From positions 1 to 64,000 of the forward strand of contig MKTY01000027.1 in the NCBI GenBank assembly GCA_001898485.1: 64,000 bases of DNA, in the 5' to 3' direction. Numbering within the stretch: position 1 is the first letter of the stretch; every line of letters starts with the position of its first letter. Under the pieces are notes generated by a model. The model saw only the letters and a program-made list of their open reading frames with translations, searched no databases and was not told the DNA's origin. This document shows, piece after piece, positions 39,499 through 48,233 of this stretch. The position numbers and the translations under genes were made by a program. Origin of the DNA: Sphingobacteriales bacterium 46-32. Lineage in GTDB: Bacteria > Bacteroidota > Bacteroidia > Chitinophagales > Chitinophagaceae.

Positions 39499-42400
39499 AT
39501 GAGAAACCTTTTAGTTACGGGTAGACTTTACCTGCTTGCCATTTTGCTGATGTGTTTTTCTTCCATCAGCGCTCAACAGGTCACCGGAGCATCCTCCCCA
39601 CTTACAGTTAATCCGGGCAATTTTACGATCATTGATCCCAGTCTGCAGGTTGCCGGCTCCGGCAACATCACTGATTTTACCGTACAGATTGTAGGCAACT
39701 ACTATCTGGGCGATGAACTGTCTTTTGATGGTGGTCTGGCCGGTAGCCTTGGCATAACCGGAAGCTACACAACTATGTCTGGAGTAACCGGTATTCTTAA
39801 TTTTTCCGGCACAGCATCGCCCGAAAGCTGGCAGCAACTCCTGCGTACTGTTACCTTCCGCAATACAACAGCTGAATGCGGTCCCGGTAACCGGCAAATA
39901 CAGTTTATGTCGGGTCGATACCTGTACAACCAGTTCAACGGTCATTATTACGAATATGTAAGTGATAACCTTAACTGGAAACAGGCCAAAGATGCAGCGG
40001 CAGGCCGTTCTTACAACGGATTGCAGGGCTACCTGGCTACTTCTTCTTCACAGGCCGAAAACAATTTCATCTGGAAACTTATGGCATCCGATGCCTGGGT
40101 AGGCAGTACCTACGACTACGATGAACTGGTTGCTGCAGGTGTTACGGCCTATGCCAATCAGGCTGCTGCAATCGGTAAGGTGTACTGGGTAACCGGGCCT
40201 GAAAAGGGCACGTTCGTCAGCTCCGGCCTGGGAAGTCCCGTGGCGCAGAACGGACAATATATGAACTGGAATCCCGGTGAGCCCAACAACTACAGCAATA
40301 CAGCCGAATATTATACTCAACTGTATTCTTCCCAGCAGGGACGCTGGAATGATTTACCAATCGGCAGTCAGCTGCCATACCTGGTAGAATATGGCGGTAT
40401 GCCCGGCGATATACCCCAAAATAATAACTATACCCGTCGTCTCGAACTGTCCAATACCCTCGGTGGCGAAATCACCGGAGGCAATGTTTCCGTTTGTACG
40501 GGTTCTAACTCCGTGACGCTTACTACTACTGCGGCTGTGCCTGGTGTAAACATTGTAAGATGGGAATACTCCTACGATAACTTTATCACCCCCGGCGTTG
40601 CCATCAGCCATACCGGTGCCACTTATACAGCCACCAACCTCACCCAAACCACCTTCTTCCGCAGTATTGCATCGGGTAACCTTTGCAGTGAAGCACCTTC
40701 CGCATCTACCAAAATAACAGTTGGTACAACAGTGGCGGGTAATCTGTCGGCCGACAATACATCGTTGTGCAATGGCTCAGGTGCACTCATCTCACTTACA
40801 GGTAATAGCGGTAATGTAGTAAAATGGCAATACAGCACAGACAACAATAGCTGGAGCGATATTGCCAGCACCAGTGTGCAATACCATACAGGCGCACTCC
40901 CAACCGGTACTTATTATTACCGCGTACATGTAAGCAATGCTGCCTGTGGTACAACTGTAATTTCCTCTTCTCTTCAAATCACAGTATCTGCTGCCTCCGG
41001 CTCAGTAAGCGGTACTATTGCAGGTACCAGCGTACTGTGTGGTCTGGGAGCTACGGGTACACTCACCCTGAGCGGATATACCGGCAATATTGTAAAATGG
41101 CAAAAATCTACTGATAATGGCCTCGTCTGGTCTGATATTGCCAACACCACAGCTTCTCTTTCACTGGCGAATCAAACCATGACCACACTTTACCGCGCCG
41201 TTGTAAAAAATGGCAGCTGTAATACCGTAAATACTTCTGCCTATACTGTTACCTATCTGGGCGGTGTCAACACCTGGCTGGGTACTATCGACACCGACTT
41301 CGGTAAACTGGGCAACTGGTCCTGTAAGATACCGGCAGACGGAGAAGATATCCGCATCAGCACCACCGCACCGTTTATGCCCCTGCTCGACCAGGACCGT
41401 ACGCTTGGCCGTATTCTGTTTGAGGACAACACATCGCTTGGTGTAAATGGTTATACACTTACAGTAGAAGGCGATATAAGCGGTCCCAGCACCGGTGTAT
41501 TGAAAGGGTCAGCTACCAGTAAGATTGTATTTAACGGATATACCAATTCACAACCCATCTATTTCGATCAATCTGTACCTGGCACGAGCAACCATTTTGC
41601 CAACTGGACTGTAAATAAACAGGGCGTGCAGGCAACCGATCCCGTATTGCAGTGTACACCCATATCCAGTTACCCTTTCATTGAAATGGGCATCAGCCGC
41701 GTACAGTTGGGAAATATTGACAAAAGCAGTGATCTCGCTGTGAATGGCGAAGGCTATTTTGATTATACAGCAACCGATACTACCACGCTTCAGCAGGGTA
41801 GCAGTTATACAGCTACGGTAACGGTGAGTAACTACTACGAGCATTTTGTATATATATGGATTGACTGGAATAATGATGGTGATTTTGATGATGCCAACGA
41901 AAGCGTAGGTTCTAACTACTTCGATTATAGCAACAGCAATGAAGTGACCGTTACTTTTACCACACCTTTTATAGGTGGTGATATAACTGGAGGTAAAAAA
42001 AGGATGCGGATTGCAGGCGGTTACATGTATGGTACTATTGAGCCCTGTTATGTAGATTATGGCGATATTGAAGATTATACCATATTCCTGGCCCCCATAC
42101 CTTCGCCCGAGGCCTTGCTGGTACCCGGTAACAAAGTAGTGATCGGAGGTACCCTTACCTTTACTCATGGAAAGATTCTGTTAGGAAATCAGGATATGCA
42201 ATTAAGCAATTCGGCTTCTATTACAGGTGCCAGCGAAGAGCGTTATTTTGTAACAGATGGAACCGGCCGTTTGCAAATCCAGATTCCGGCTGGTCAATCC
42301 AGAACCTTCCCCCTGGGTAATAGCGCTTACAACCCGCTTTCTATTACCAACCGAAACGCAGCTGCCGACATCTTTGGAGTGAAAGTCCTCGATGAAGTAT

Positions 42401-43194
42401 ATCGCGATGGCATTGCCGGTCAGGCCATAACCACCTCACGTGTACAGCGCACCTGGGATATTCATAAGCAGAATGCCAACACAGGGGCGGGGGTAGACTT
42501 TGTTTTCAACTGGAATGATGGCGAATATAACCTGCTGTCGAATCCCTACCTGCACCATTATAACGGTGCCAAATGGGATCGCCTGAATGGCTCGTTCACA
42601 GCCTCTTCCAATTCGCTGACCTATACTGGCTATACCGGTACTTTTTCACCCTTTGCCGTAGTTGACTATACATTTACACTGCCGGTAAGCTGGTTAAACT
42701 TTACAGCCACACGCCAGGGCAGCAGGGTAGACCTGGCCTGGAGTACGGCCAGCGAAACCAATGCAAAGGATTATATCATACAACATTCAACCGATGGTGT
42801 ACAATGGAATGATCTGGGACAGGTGGCAGCCACAGGCAATACCACACAGCGTTCTGATTATAGTTATATACACCAAACACCGGCACCGGGCAACAATTAC
42901 TACCGCGTGCTGCAACGCGATCAGGATGGAAAGAGCAGCTACAGCCCCGTACGCACTGTGCGTATGACGGATAAAGCGAGTGCCGTTGTTGTATTAGGCA
43001 ACCCCGTAGCGCAACAAATTAACCTGATGCTTACTCAAACGCAATCATTGCAACTGCTGGCTGCCGACGGACGCCTGGTATGGCAGGGTAAGCTGAATGC
43101 CGGCGCACAAAAGATTGATGTAAGCCGTCTCGCTGCAGGAATCTATACGTTGCGAAGCGAAACAGAAACTATACGTATAACCGTACAACACTGA
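39499..43194 (+). CDS. large cell-surface protein with C-type lectin and GEVED domains and T9SS type A sorting domain
   Basis: The 1231-residue secreted protein has a signal peptide (LYLLAILLMCFSSISAQ). Next comes a C-type lectin-like domain (about 145-300: HYYEYVSDNLNWKQAKDAA, GYLATSSSQAENNFIW, MNWNPGEPNNYSNT, WNDLP), then Ig-like repeats with paired cysteines (about 325-585). A GEVED domain (about 735-865) has IWIDWNNDGDFDDANE, RMRIAGGY and DYGDIEDYTIFL. A linker LPVSWLNFTATRQGSRVDLAWSTASE and a C-terminal sorting domain (about 1145-1231) with NPVAQQINL and LAAGIYTLR follow. It should cross the outer membrane by the type IX system and bind carbohydrates or surfaces; the ligand is unknown. 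Confidence 0.9.
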   Translation: MRNLLVTGRLYLLAILLMCFSSISAQQVTGASSPLTVNPGNFTIIDPSLQVAGSGNITDFTVQIVGNYYLGDELSFDGGLAGSLGITGSYTTMSGVTGILNFSGTASPESWQQLLRTVTFRNTTAECGPGNRQIQFMSGRYLYNQFNGHYYEYVSDNLNWKQAKDAAAGRSYNGLQGYLATSSSQAENNFIWKLMASDAWVGSTYDYDELVAAGVTAYANQAAAIGKVYWVTGPEKGTFVSSGLGSPVAQNGQYMNWNPGEPNNYSNTAEYYTQLYSSQQGRWNDLPIGSQLPYLVEYGGMPGDIPQNNNYTRRLELSNTLGGEITGGNVSVCTGSNSVTLTTTAAVPGVNIVRWEYSYDNFITPGVAISHTGATYTATNLTQTTFFRSIASGNLCSEAPSASTKITVGTTVAGNLSADNTSLCNGSGALISLTGNSGNVVKWQYSTDNNSWSDIASTSVQYHTGALPTGTYYYRVHVSNAACGTTVISSSLQITVSAASGSVSGTIAGTSVLCGLGATGTLTLSGYTGNIVKWQKSTDNGLVWSDIANTTASLSLANQTMTTLYRAVVKNGSCNTVNTSAYTVTYLGGVNTWLGTIDTDFGKLGNWSCKIPADGEDIRISTTAPFMPLLDQDRTLGRILFEDNTSLGVNGYTLTVEGDISGPSTGVLKGSATSKIVFNGYTNSQPIYFDQSVPGTSNHFANWTVNKQGVQATDPVLQCTPISSYPFIEMGISRVQLGNIDKSSDLAVNGEGYFDYTATDTTTLQQGSSYTATVTVSNYYEHFVYIWIDWNNDGDFDDANESVGSNYFDYSNSNEVTVTFTTPFIGGDITGGKKRMRIAGGYMYGTIEPCYVDYGDIEDYTIFLAPIPSPEALLVPGNKVVIGGTLTFTHGKILLGNQDMQLSNSASITGASEERYFVTDGTGRLQIQIPAGQSRTFPLGNSAYNPLSITNRNAAADIFGVKVLDEVYRDGIAGQAITTSRVQRTWDIHKQNANTGAGVDFVFNWNDGEYNLLSNPYLHHYNGAKWDRLNGSFTASSNSLTYTGYTGTFSPFAVVDYTFTLPVSWLNFTATRQGSRVDLAWSTASETNAKDYIIQHSTDGVQWNDLGQVAATGNTTQRSDYSYIHQTPAPGNNYYRVLQRDQDGKSSYSPVRTVRMTDKASAVVVLGNPVAQQINLMLTQTQSLQLLAADGRLVWQGKLNAGAQKIDVSRLAAGIYTLRSETETIRITVQH

Positions 43195-43268
43195 TCATAC
43201 TAAAGATGCTTAGTTTACCGGGCGAAGAATTACCCGGTAACGAATGCAGGATTTTTTCCAGGATTTCA

Positions 43269-43298
43269 ATCAAAGGCAGCCATTTGGCTGCTTTTGAT
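43269..43298 (+). terminator. Rho-independent terminator
   Basis: An AAAGGCAGCC/GGCTGCTTTT hairpin (43272-43281, 43286-43295) with an ATTT loop and one wobble lies after the lectin/GEVED gene. Confidence 0.75.
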
Positions 43299-43380
43299 TT
43301 TCATATGGTTATGTTTTTTGGCATGATTTTCTGGATACAGGGCTCAGTTATCTGTCATTTTACCATAAAATGAAGTATAT

Positions 43381-43968
43381 ATGAAACAAGTACTGAGCAT
43401 TTTAGGGTTGAGCCTTTGTATGGCCGGACCCGTAGCAGCACAAACAACCAGTTTTGGACTTAAAGCCGGGCTAAATGTGGCCAGCCTGGAAACCTCGGGC
43501 GCCGATCTGAATGGCAAAGCCGGATTACATGTAGGTGGATTGGCACATATCCATATCTCCCCCCACTTTGCATTGCAGCCCGAATTGATGTATTCGATGC
43601 AGGGTGGTCAGCGAAATAACCAGACTATTAAGCTGAATTATGTAAATATTCCTTTCCTGGGGCAGTATATGGCCAATGATGGTTTTCGGTTGCAGACAGG
43701 ACCGCAACTGGGCATACTTGCAGCCGCCAAATCCAAAACAGGCGATGTGGAGGTGGATGTAAAAGATAACCTCAGCGGCACCGAATTCTCCTGGGTATTT
43801 GGCGCCGGGTATCTGTTTAAACAGGGATGGGGTATTGATGGTCGTTTTAATCTCGGTTTAAGTAATGTAGACGATAATGACAACAGCACTGTCAAAAACC
43901 GCGTTTTCCAGATTGGTGTATTTTACCAGTTTCCCACTGCCGGCCGGGGTGGCCGCTCGCATCGTTAA
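43381..43968 (+). CDS. porin-family outer membrane beta-barrel protein (PorT-like)
   Basis: The 195-residue protein has signal peptide MKQVLSILGLSLCMAGPVAAQ and the outer-membrane beta-barrel family pattern. Key segments are SFGLKAGLNVASLETSG, HVGGLAHIHISPHFALQPELMYSMQGG, LNYVNIPFLGQYM, GFRLQTGPQLGILAAAKSK, DVKDNLSGTEFSWVFGAGY, and a terminal strand VFQIGVFYQFP. It continues with a short basic tail GRGGRSHR, unusual because the last strand of barrels normally ends the protein. It is a single gene between terminators. Function unknown. Confidence 0.88.
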   Translation: MKQVLSILGLSLCMAGPVAAQTTSFGLKAGLNVASLETSGADLNGKAGLHVGGLAHIHISPHFALQPELMYSMQGGQRNNQTIKLNYVNIPFLGQYMANDGFRLQTGPQLGILAAAKSKTGDVEVDVKDNLSGTEFSWVFGAGYLFKQGWGIDGRFNLGLSNVDDNDNSTVKNRVFQIGVFYQFPTAGRGGRSHR

Positions 43969-43990
43969 TCATTATTCTCCTTTTATATTT

Positions 43991-44022
43991 CGAAGCCCTT
44001 TTTCAAAGGGCTTCGTTATTTT
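43991..44022 (+). terminator. Rho-independent terminator
   Basis: CGAAGCCCTTT (43991-44001) pairs perfectly with AAAGGGCTTCG (44005-44015), then TTATTTTTA. The tail may double as a -7-like element (TATTTTTA 44017-44024) for pyrR. Confidence 0.88.
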
Positions 44023-44039
44023 TACAAAAAAGTAGACGC

Positions 44040-44564
44040 TTGAAATCGATTCTTTCGCAGGAACAGCTGGCTATTACAATCAAAAGACTGGCCCATCAGA
44101 TACTCGAAAATCATACAGGGTTAACAGATACGGTGCTTATCGGGCTTCAGCCGCGGGGTATTTATTTATCAGACAGGGTAGTGGCTGAGATCCGGAAAGA
44201 ATTTCCGGATACTGCTGTACAATACGGAAAACTGGATATTACTTTTTACCGCGATGATATCCGTAAGGAATTACATGTGGCTAATCAGACTGATATCCCT
44301 TTTTCTATTGAGGGCAAAAAAGTGATCCTGATAGATGATGTATTATATACAGGCCGTACTATCCGTGCGGCGCTTGATGCACTGCTCGATTTCGGACGCC
44401 CCGATAAAGTAGAACTTTGTGTACTGATTGACCGGCGTTTTAGCCGTCAGTTTCCTATACAGTCCGATTATACCGGTAAATCAATCGATTCTATCATTAC
44501 GCAAAAAGTACGCGTATTCTGGCAACAGAAAGACGGGAAAGAAGAGGTAGTGATACTGGATTAA
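44040..44564 (+). CDS. pyrR: PyrR-type bifunctional regulator / uracil phosphoribosyltransferase
   Basis: The 174-residue phosphoribosyltransferase resembles PyrR: IKRLAHQILENH, VLIGLQPRGIYLSDRVV, GKLDITFYRDDIRK and the PRPP loop VILIDDVLYTGRTIRAALDAL, with LCVLIDRRFSRQFPIQSDYTGK near the end. In Bacillus PyrR attenuates pyr mRNA and has UPRT activity. No antiterminator/terminator switch is evident before pyrB, so the regulatory function here is uncertain. Start is TTG 44040; no upstream ATG exists in frame. The stop codon TAA lies within the first unit of a repeat arm. pyrB follows 237 bp downstream with its own promoter. Confidence 0.88.
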   Translation: MKSILSQEQLAITIKRLAHQILENHTGLTDTVLIGLQPRGIYLSDRVVAEIRKEFPDTAVQYGKLDITFYRDDIRKELHVANQTDIPFSIEGKKVILIDDVLYTGRTIRAALDALLDFGRPDKVELCVLIDRRFSRQFPIQSDYTGKSIDSIITQKVRVFWQQKDGKEEVVILD

Positions 44565-44767
44565 TGTGCTAATATGCTGATGTGCTAATACGTTTTAAAA
44601 CGAATCGGTCTAAGTATCTCTGAATAGTTTTTAGGATGAATAGAAGAAAGTATTCTCCCATTTCCCGGTCAGAAATTAAAATATTTTAGACCGTTCGGCT
44701 CTTGCTTTTTCTCACATTAGCACATCAGCATATTAGCACATCAGCATATTAGCACATTAGCACATTG
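44561..44767. repeat. ATGTGCTR inverted-arm element between pyrR and pyrB
   Basis: The left arm is 44561-44590 and the right arm 44713-44766. Bases 44562-44590 are the exact reverse complement of 44731-44759 (29 of 29), including the variant unit ATATGCTG. The right arm ends in TTG, which serves as the -33 element of pyrB. Confidence 0.92.
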
Positions 44768-44794
44768 AACATATCCCTTTTTGCCCTAACTTCG
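44765..44794 (+). promoter_or_regulatory. promoter of pyrB, partly built from the repeat arm
   Basis: TTG at 44765-44767, 19-bp spacer, TAACTTCG at 44787-44794. The first element overlaps the end of the repeat arm. The -7 element is 7 bp before the start codon, so the transcript is nearly leaderless. Confidence 0.55.
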
Positions 44795-44801
44795 CTTTTT
44801 A

Positions 44802-45728
44802 ATGCAACTATCTACTCGACATCTTCTGGGCATTAAAGACCTTTCTACCAGCGATATCTCTCTTATTTTACAAACAGCCAGGCAATTTAAGGAAGTATTA
44901 CAGCGTCCCGTAAAGAAGGTTCCTTCTCTGCGCGATGTGGTGGTGGTTAACCTCTTTTTTGAGAATTCTACCCGCACCCGTATTTCATTTGAGCTGGCCG
45001 AAAAGCGCCTTTCGGCCGATACGGTCAATTTTACGGCATCTTCTTCTTCTGTGGCGAAGGGTGAGACGCTGCTGGATACGGTCAACAATATTCTGTCGAT
45101 GAAAGTGGATATGGTGGTCATGCGGCACAGTGCCAGCGGAGCGCCTCATTTCCTGGCTCAGCATATTCCCGCTGCCATTATCAATGCTGGCGATGGCATC
45201 AATGAGCACCCCACACAGGGCCTGCTCGATGCTTTTTCGATAGAGGAGCGGACAGGTTCACTCGAAGGCCGTAAAGTGGCTATCATTGGCGATATCATGC
45301 ATAGCCGGGTGGCACAAAGTAACATTTACCTGCTTCGCAAAATGGGCGCTCATGTAACCGTATGCGGTCCACCCACACTTATACCCAAATATATCAGCCA
45401 GGCACTGGGGGTGGAAGTCAGCTATAATCTCAAGGAAACCCTGGAGTGGTGCGATGTGGCCAATGTGCTGCGTATCCAACTGGAGCGGCAGAACCAGGTA
45501 TTATTTAGTTCGCTGCGGGAGTACAATCTGGCTTATGGCATCAGCCGTAAACTGCTCGATGGTCTGCATAAGGAGGTGGTGATCATGCATCCCGGCCCCA
45601 TTAATCGTGGGGTAGAACTGGATAGCGATGTGGCAGATAGTAAACAATCCATTATCTTACAGCAGGTAGAGAATGGAGTGGCTGTGCGTATGGCCGTTTT
45701 ATATCTCCTTTCTAACCGGAATAATTAA
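44802..45728 (+). CDS. pyrB: aspartate carbamoyltransferase catalytic chain
   Basis: This enzyme catalyses the committed step of pyrimidine synthesis, carbamoyl phosphate plus aspartate to carbamoyl aspartate. The 308-residue length is standard. The carbamoyl-phosphate loop is FFENSTRTRISFELAEKRL, and other landmarks are SSVAKGETLLDT, INAGDGINEHPTQGLLDAF, GDIMHSRVAQSN and MHPGPINRGVELDSDVAD. It has the B-class form without a fused dihydroorotase. No pyrI regulatory subunit is next to it. It follows pyrR on the same strand; pyrE is 1.9 kb downstream, so pyrimidine genes are loosely clustered. Confidence 0.97.
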   Translation: MQLSTRHLLGIKDLSTSDISLILQTARQFKEVLQRPVKKVPSLRDVVVVNLFFENSTRTRISFELAEKRLSADTVNFTASSSSVAKGETLLDTVNNILSMKVDMVVMRHSASGAPHFLAQHIPAAIINAGDGINEHPTQGLLDAFSIEERTGSLEGRKVAIIGDIMHSRVAQSNIYLLRKMGAHVTVCGPPTLIPKYISQALGVEVSYNLKETLEWCDVANVLRIQLERQNQVLFSSLREYNLAYGISRKLLDGLHKEVVIMHPGPINRGVELDSDVADSKQSIILQQVENGVAVRMAVLYLLSNRNN

Positions 45729-45800
45729 CCAGCGGCTCTGATCAGCAGGCCATGCGAAGGCCTATTGCCGGTCTGTGCCACACAAAACCAGACTGCAGTT

Positions 45801-46271
45801 ATGGCTCGTATCTGCCTTTTTCCCGGCACATTTGATCCCGTTACGCTCGGGCATGTGGATATCATCAACCGGGCAATGCCCCTGTTTGACAAAATTATTG
45901 TGGGCATAGGCCTCAATGCCGCCAAGGCGCCCATGTTTTCGGCCGATCAACGCCTGCAATGGATCAGCGAAATATATAAGGATGAACCAAAAGTGGAAGG
46001 AGCCGTGTATGAAGGGCTCACGATCGATTATTGCCGCAGGATCGGTGCACGGTTTATTCTGAGAGGCATCCGTTATGTCAGCGATTTTGAATACGAAAAA
46101 ACGATCGCCGATGCCAACCGTACACTCGATAAAAGTATTGAAACAATCTTTCTGACCGGGGAACCCAAGTATACCTCCGTGGCATCAACCATCGTACGGG
46201 ATATTATCCGCAATGGCGGTGATGCCCATTTGTTCCTGCCGGAAGTTGTTTATTCTTCATTACCAAAATAA
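45801..46271 (+). CDS. coaD: pantetheine-phosphate adenylyltransferase
   Basis: The enzyme joins ATP and 4'-phosphopantetheine to dephospho-CoA, the penultimate step of CoA synthesis. The protein is 156 residues from ATG 45801 (MARICLFPGTFDPVTLGHVDIINRA), the usual PPAT length. An earlier in-frame start would add 12 unrelated residues. The nucleotidyltransferase TxGH motif is TLGH, the second motif is RGIRYVSDFEYEKTIADANR, and TEPKYTSV-like sequence (TGEPKYTSVASTIVRDI) closes the active site. It ends 7 bp before the thioesterase gene, so the two are probably co-transcribed. Confidence 0.96.
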   Translation: MARICLFPGTFDPVTLGHVDIINRAMPLFDKIIVGIGLNAAKAPMFSADQRLQWISEIYKDEPKVEGAVYEGLTIDYCRRIGARFILRGIRYVSDFEYEKTIADANRTLDKSIETIFLTGEPKYTSVASTIVRDIIRNGGDAHLFLPEVVYSSLPK

Positions 46272-46278
46272 AGAGCAT

Positions 46279-46731
46279 ATGTCCATTTGGTTTAATAAAG
46301 AATTGTCGATAACTCATCTTAACACGCTTTTACCCAATACAATGGCTGAGTATTTGGGAATTGAATGGGTAGAGATCGGCGATGGTCATCTTACCGCACG
46401 TATGCCGGTTGATAACCGTACCCGGCAGCCTTATGGCCTGCTGCATGGCGGAGCATCGTGCACACTGGCCGAAACCGTGGGCAGTGTAGCTTCGGCACTG
46501 GTGGTTGACCATACCCGTTTTGCCTGCGTGGGTCTGGAGATCAATGCCAACCACGTGCGTAGTGCGCGCGAAGGTTTTGTAATAGCCCGGGCAGCCCCCC
46601 TTCACCTTGGTGGTAATACCCATGTTTGGGATATCAGGATTGAAGATGAGGCTCACCGCCTGATTTGTGTGAGCCGCCTTACGGTAGCTGTTATTCCCCG
46701 CAAGGAATCATTCCGCCAGCCAAGTCTCTAG
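46279..46731 (+). CDS. hotdog-fold thioesterase (PaaI/YdiI family)
   Basis: The 150-residue protein starts at ATG 46279 (MSIWFNKELSITHLNTLL). Longer in-frame starts overlap coaD. The hotdog family signature is GLLHGGASCTLAETVGSVAS, with the catalytic-region Glu in LAETVGS. The C-terminal strand LICVSRLTVAVI is also typical. Such enzymes hydrolyse acyl-CoA thioesters (aryl or short chain), and the position directly behind coaD hints at CoA housekeeping. The last 24 bases overlap the end of the convergent NUDIX gene. Confidence 0.9.
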   Translation: MSIWFNKELSITHLNTLLPNTMAEYLGIEWVEIGDGHLTARMPVDNRTRQPYGLLHGGASCTLAETVGSVASALVVDHTRFACVGLEINANHVRSAREGFVIARAAPLHLGGNTHVWDIRIEDEAHRLICVSRLTVAVIPRKESFRQPSL

Positions 46732-47334
46732 AATTTCTTTTACGGAGGGAAAGCACTCTGGCAGATAAGCGGGCACGGCGGCTTTGGAGACCCAACGCGC
46801 TTCACTGATATCCTCTTCGCTTTGGGGAGTCAGTGCCGGTACACCTTTTGTGTGCATCAAAAACCAGTACGATTCTTTTAAAATATACCGCGCTCCCTGG
46901 TGATAGGTGTGATAGGTGACGGGGAGAGGTTTTTCGATGGTAAGTGTTTTTAAACCCGTTTCTTCCTGCACTTCACGAACGGCACAGGCTTCGATGGATT
47001 CTCCTTCGTCCTGCTTGCCCTTGGGCAGATCCCACTTGCCTCGGCGAAAGATCAGCAGGGCCTCCTGCTTTTCATTCAGCACGAGTCCCCCGCCGGCGCG
47101 GATCAGTTCAAATTTCCGGTAAAAATCATGTTTCAGCTCTGCCAGGTCAGCATGCAGAAATACGCCGGCATGCACTTTTTCGAGCTGCATTTCATGAATC
47201 ATGGTATTGACTGTATGCACATTGAGCTCATCAATAAAGACGGCATCGTCATGATGCAGATACGGCTCAATGACAGGATCAATATGGTCACACAAAAAAA
47301 GAGGCTTGTCGTTGAAATAGATCTTCAGGTGCAT
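46708..47334 (-). CDS. NUDIX hydrolase
   Basis: The 208-residue protein has an unusual N-terminal segment of about 65 residues before the NUDIX domain. The NUDIX box is GKQDEGESIEACAVREVQEETGL (Gx5Ex7REUxEExGU) at about 115-137, preceded by LIFRRGKWDLPKG. Substrates would be nucleoside diphosphates linked to another moiety, but no specificity signature is visible. It converges on the thioesterase gene with a 24-bp coding overlap. Its own -7 element is only 4 bp before the ATG. Confidence 0.9.
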   Translation of the reverse strand: MHLKIYFNDKPLFLCDHIDPVIEPYLHHDDAVFIDELNVHTVNTMIHEMQLEKVHAGVFLHADLAELKHDFYRKFELIRAGGGLVLNEKQEALLIFRRGKWDLPKGKQDEGESIEACAVREVQEETGLKTLTIEKPLPVTYHTYHQGARYILKESYWFLMHTKGVPALTPQSEEDISEARWVSKAAVPAYLPECFPSVKEILETWLAE

Positions 47335-47338
47335 GGAG

Positions 47339-47346
47339 TAAAGGTA
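47339..47346 (-). promoter_or_regulatory. -7 element of NUDIX gene
   Basis: TAAAGGTA on plus reads TACCTTTA on minus, close to TAnnTTTG. It ends 4 bp before the ATG, suggesting a leaderless mRNA, and abuts a repeat arm on its upstream side. Confidence 0.5.
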
Positions 47347-47353
47347 GGAGAAA

Positions 47354-47540
47354 AATGTGCTGATGTGCTAATGTGCTGATGTGCTGATGGGGCTCAGGCT
47401 GCATTATTTGTTATAATAAGAGGATCAACATTATTGTAATGTTAAAGTGAACTGCCGGCTGCGCCGGCAGTTACCATTTCGTCAATTATCTGACTTCCCA
47501 ATCCATGATTCTGTCCGTCATCAGCACATCAGCACATTAA
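47354..47540. repeat. ATGTGCTR inverted-arm element with central GC hairpin
   Basis: Left arm 47354-47389; right arm 47519-47540. The last 21 bases of the left arm are the exact complement of the right arm. The centre contains a perfect 10-bp stem, AACTGCCGGC (47450-47459) with GCCGGCAGTT (47463-47472), without a T-tract. Confidence 0.9.
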
Positions 47541-47566
47541 CTCTTTACTCCTTTCTTTAACTGAAC

Positions 47567-47574
47567 TATCTTCG
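47567..47574 (+). promoter_or_regulatory. -7 element of pyrE
   Basis: TATCTTCG resembles TAnnTTTG and ends 4 bp before the ATG, so the transcript is probably leaderless. Confidence 0.45.
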
Positions 47575-47578
47575 CGGC

Positions 47579-48214
47579 ATGATTAACGAAAAAGTAGTGG
47601 CAGGTAAATTGCTGCAGGCACAGGCTATCAAACTCAGTCCTCAGCAACCATTTACCTGGGCCAGTGGCTGGAAGAGCCCTATTTATTGCGACAACCGTCG
47701 TGTACTTTCTTTTCCTTTTATCCGTGATTTTGTAAAATCTGAACTCTGCAACCTGGTTTTTGAAAAATTTCCGGAAGCCGAACTGCTGGCAGGAGTTGCT
47801 ACTGCAGGCATTGCCTGGGGAGCAATGACGGCCGATCAGCTAAAACTGCCTTATATCTACGTGCGCCCAAAACCCAAGGAGCATGGCCTGGGCAACCAGA
47901 TCGAAGGCTTTTATGAACCCGGACAGAAGACCGTGGTGATCGAAGACCTGATCTCGACCGGCAAAAGCAGTCTGCAGGTGGTGGACGTACTCAGAAATGC
48001 CGGAGTGGAAGTGATCGGAATGGTCTCGATTTTCACCTATGGCTTTACGATTGCCACCGAGGCCTTCGCCAAAGCCGGAGTACCTTACCACTCATTAACC
48101 AATTACCCGGCCCTGCTGGAGTTGTCTGTGGAGAAGGGAACGCTGGATGCCGCCACGCAGTCTGTTTTGTTAAAATGGCGCGAGGATCCGGCCAATTGGC
48201 AGGGAGTTTTGTAA
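47579..48214 (+). CDS. pyrE: orotate phosphoribosyltransferase
   Basis: The enzyme converts orotate and PRPP to orotidine 5'-monophosphate in pyrimidine synthesis. The 211-residue length is standard. Segments include FTWASGWKSPIYCDNR (substrate), GVATAGIAWGAMTADQL, YIYVRPKPKEHGLGNQIEG and the PRPP-binding loop KTVVIEDLISTGKSSLQVV. It is monofunctional (no OMP decarboxylase fused). The repeat element separates it from the NUDIX gene, and an HMA-domain gene follows after 19 bp. Confidence 0.96.
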   Translation: MINEKVVAGKLLQAQAIKLSPQQPFTWASGWKSPIYCDNRRVLSFPFIRDFVKSELCNLVFEKFPEAELLAGVATAGIAWGAMTADQLKLPYIYVRPKPKEHGLGNQIEGFYEPGQKTVVIEDLISTGKSSLQVVDVLRNAGVEVIGMVSIFTYGFTIATEAFAKAGVPYHSLTNYPALLELSVEKGTLDAATQSVLLKWREDPANWQGVL

Positions 48215-48233
48215 TTTGTAACAAATCATACTC

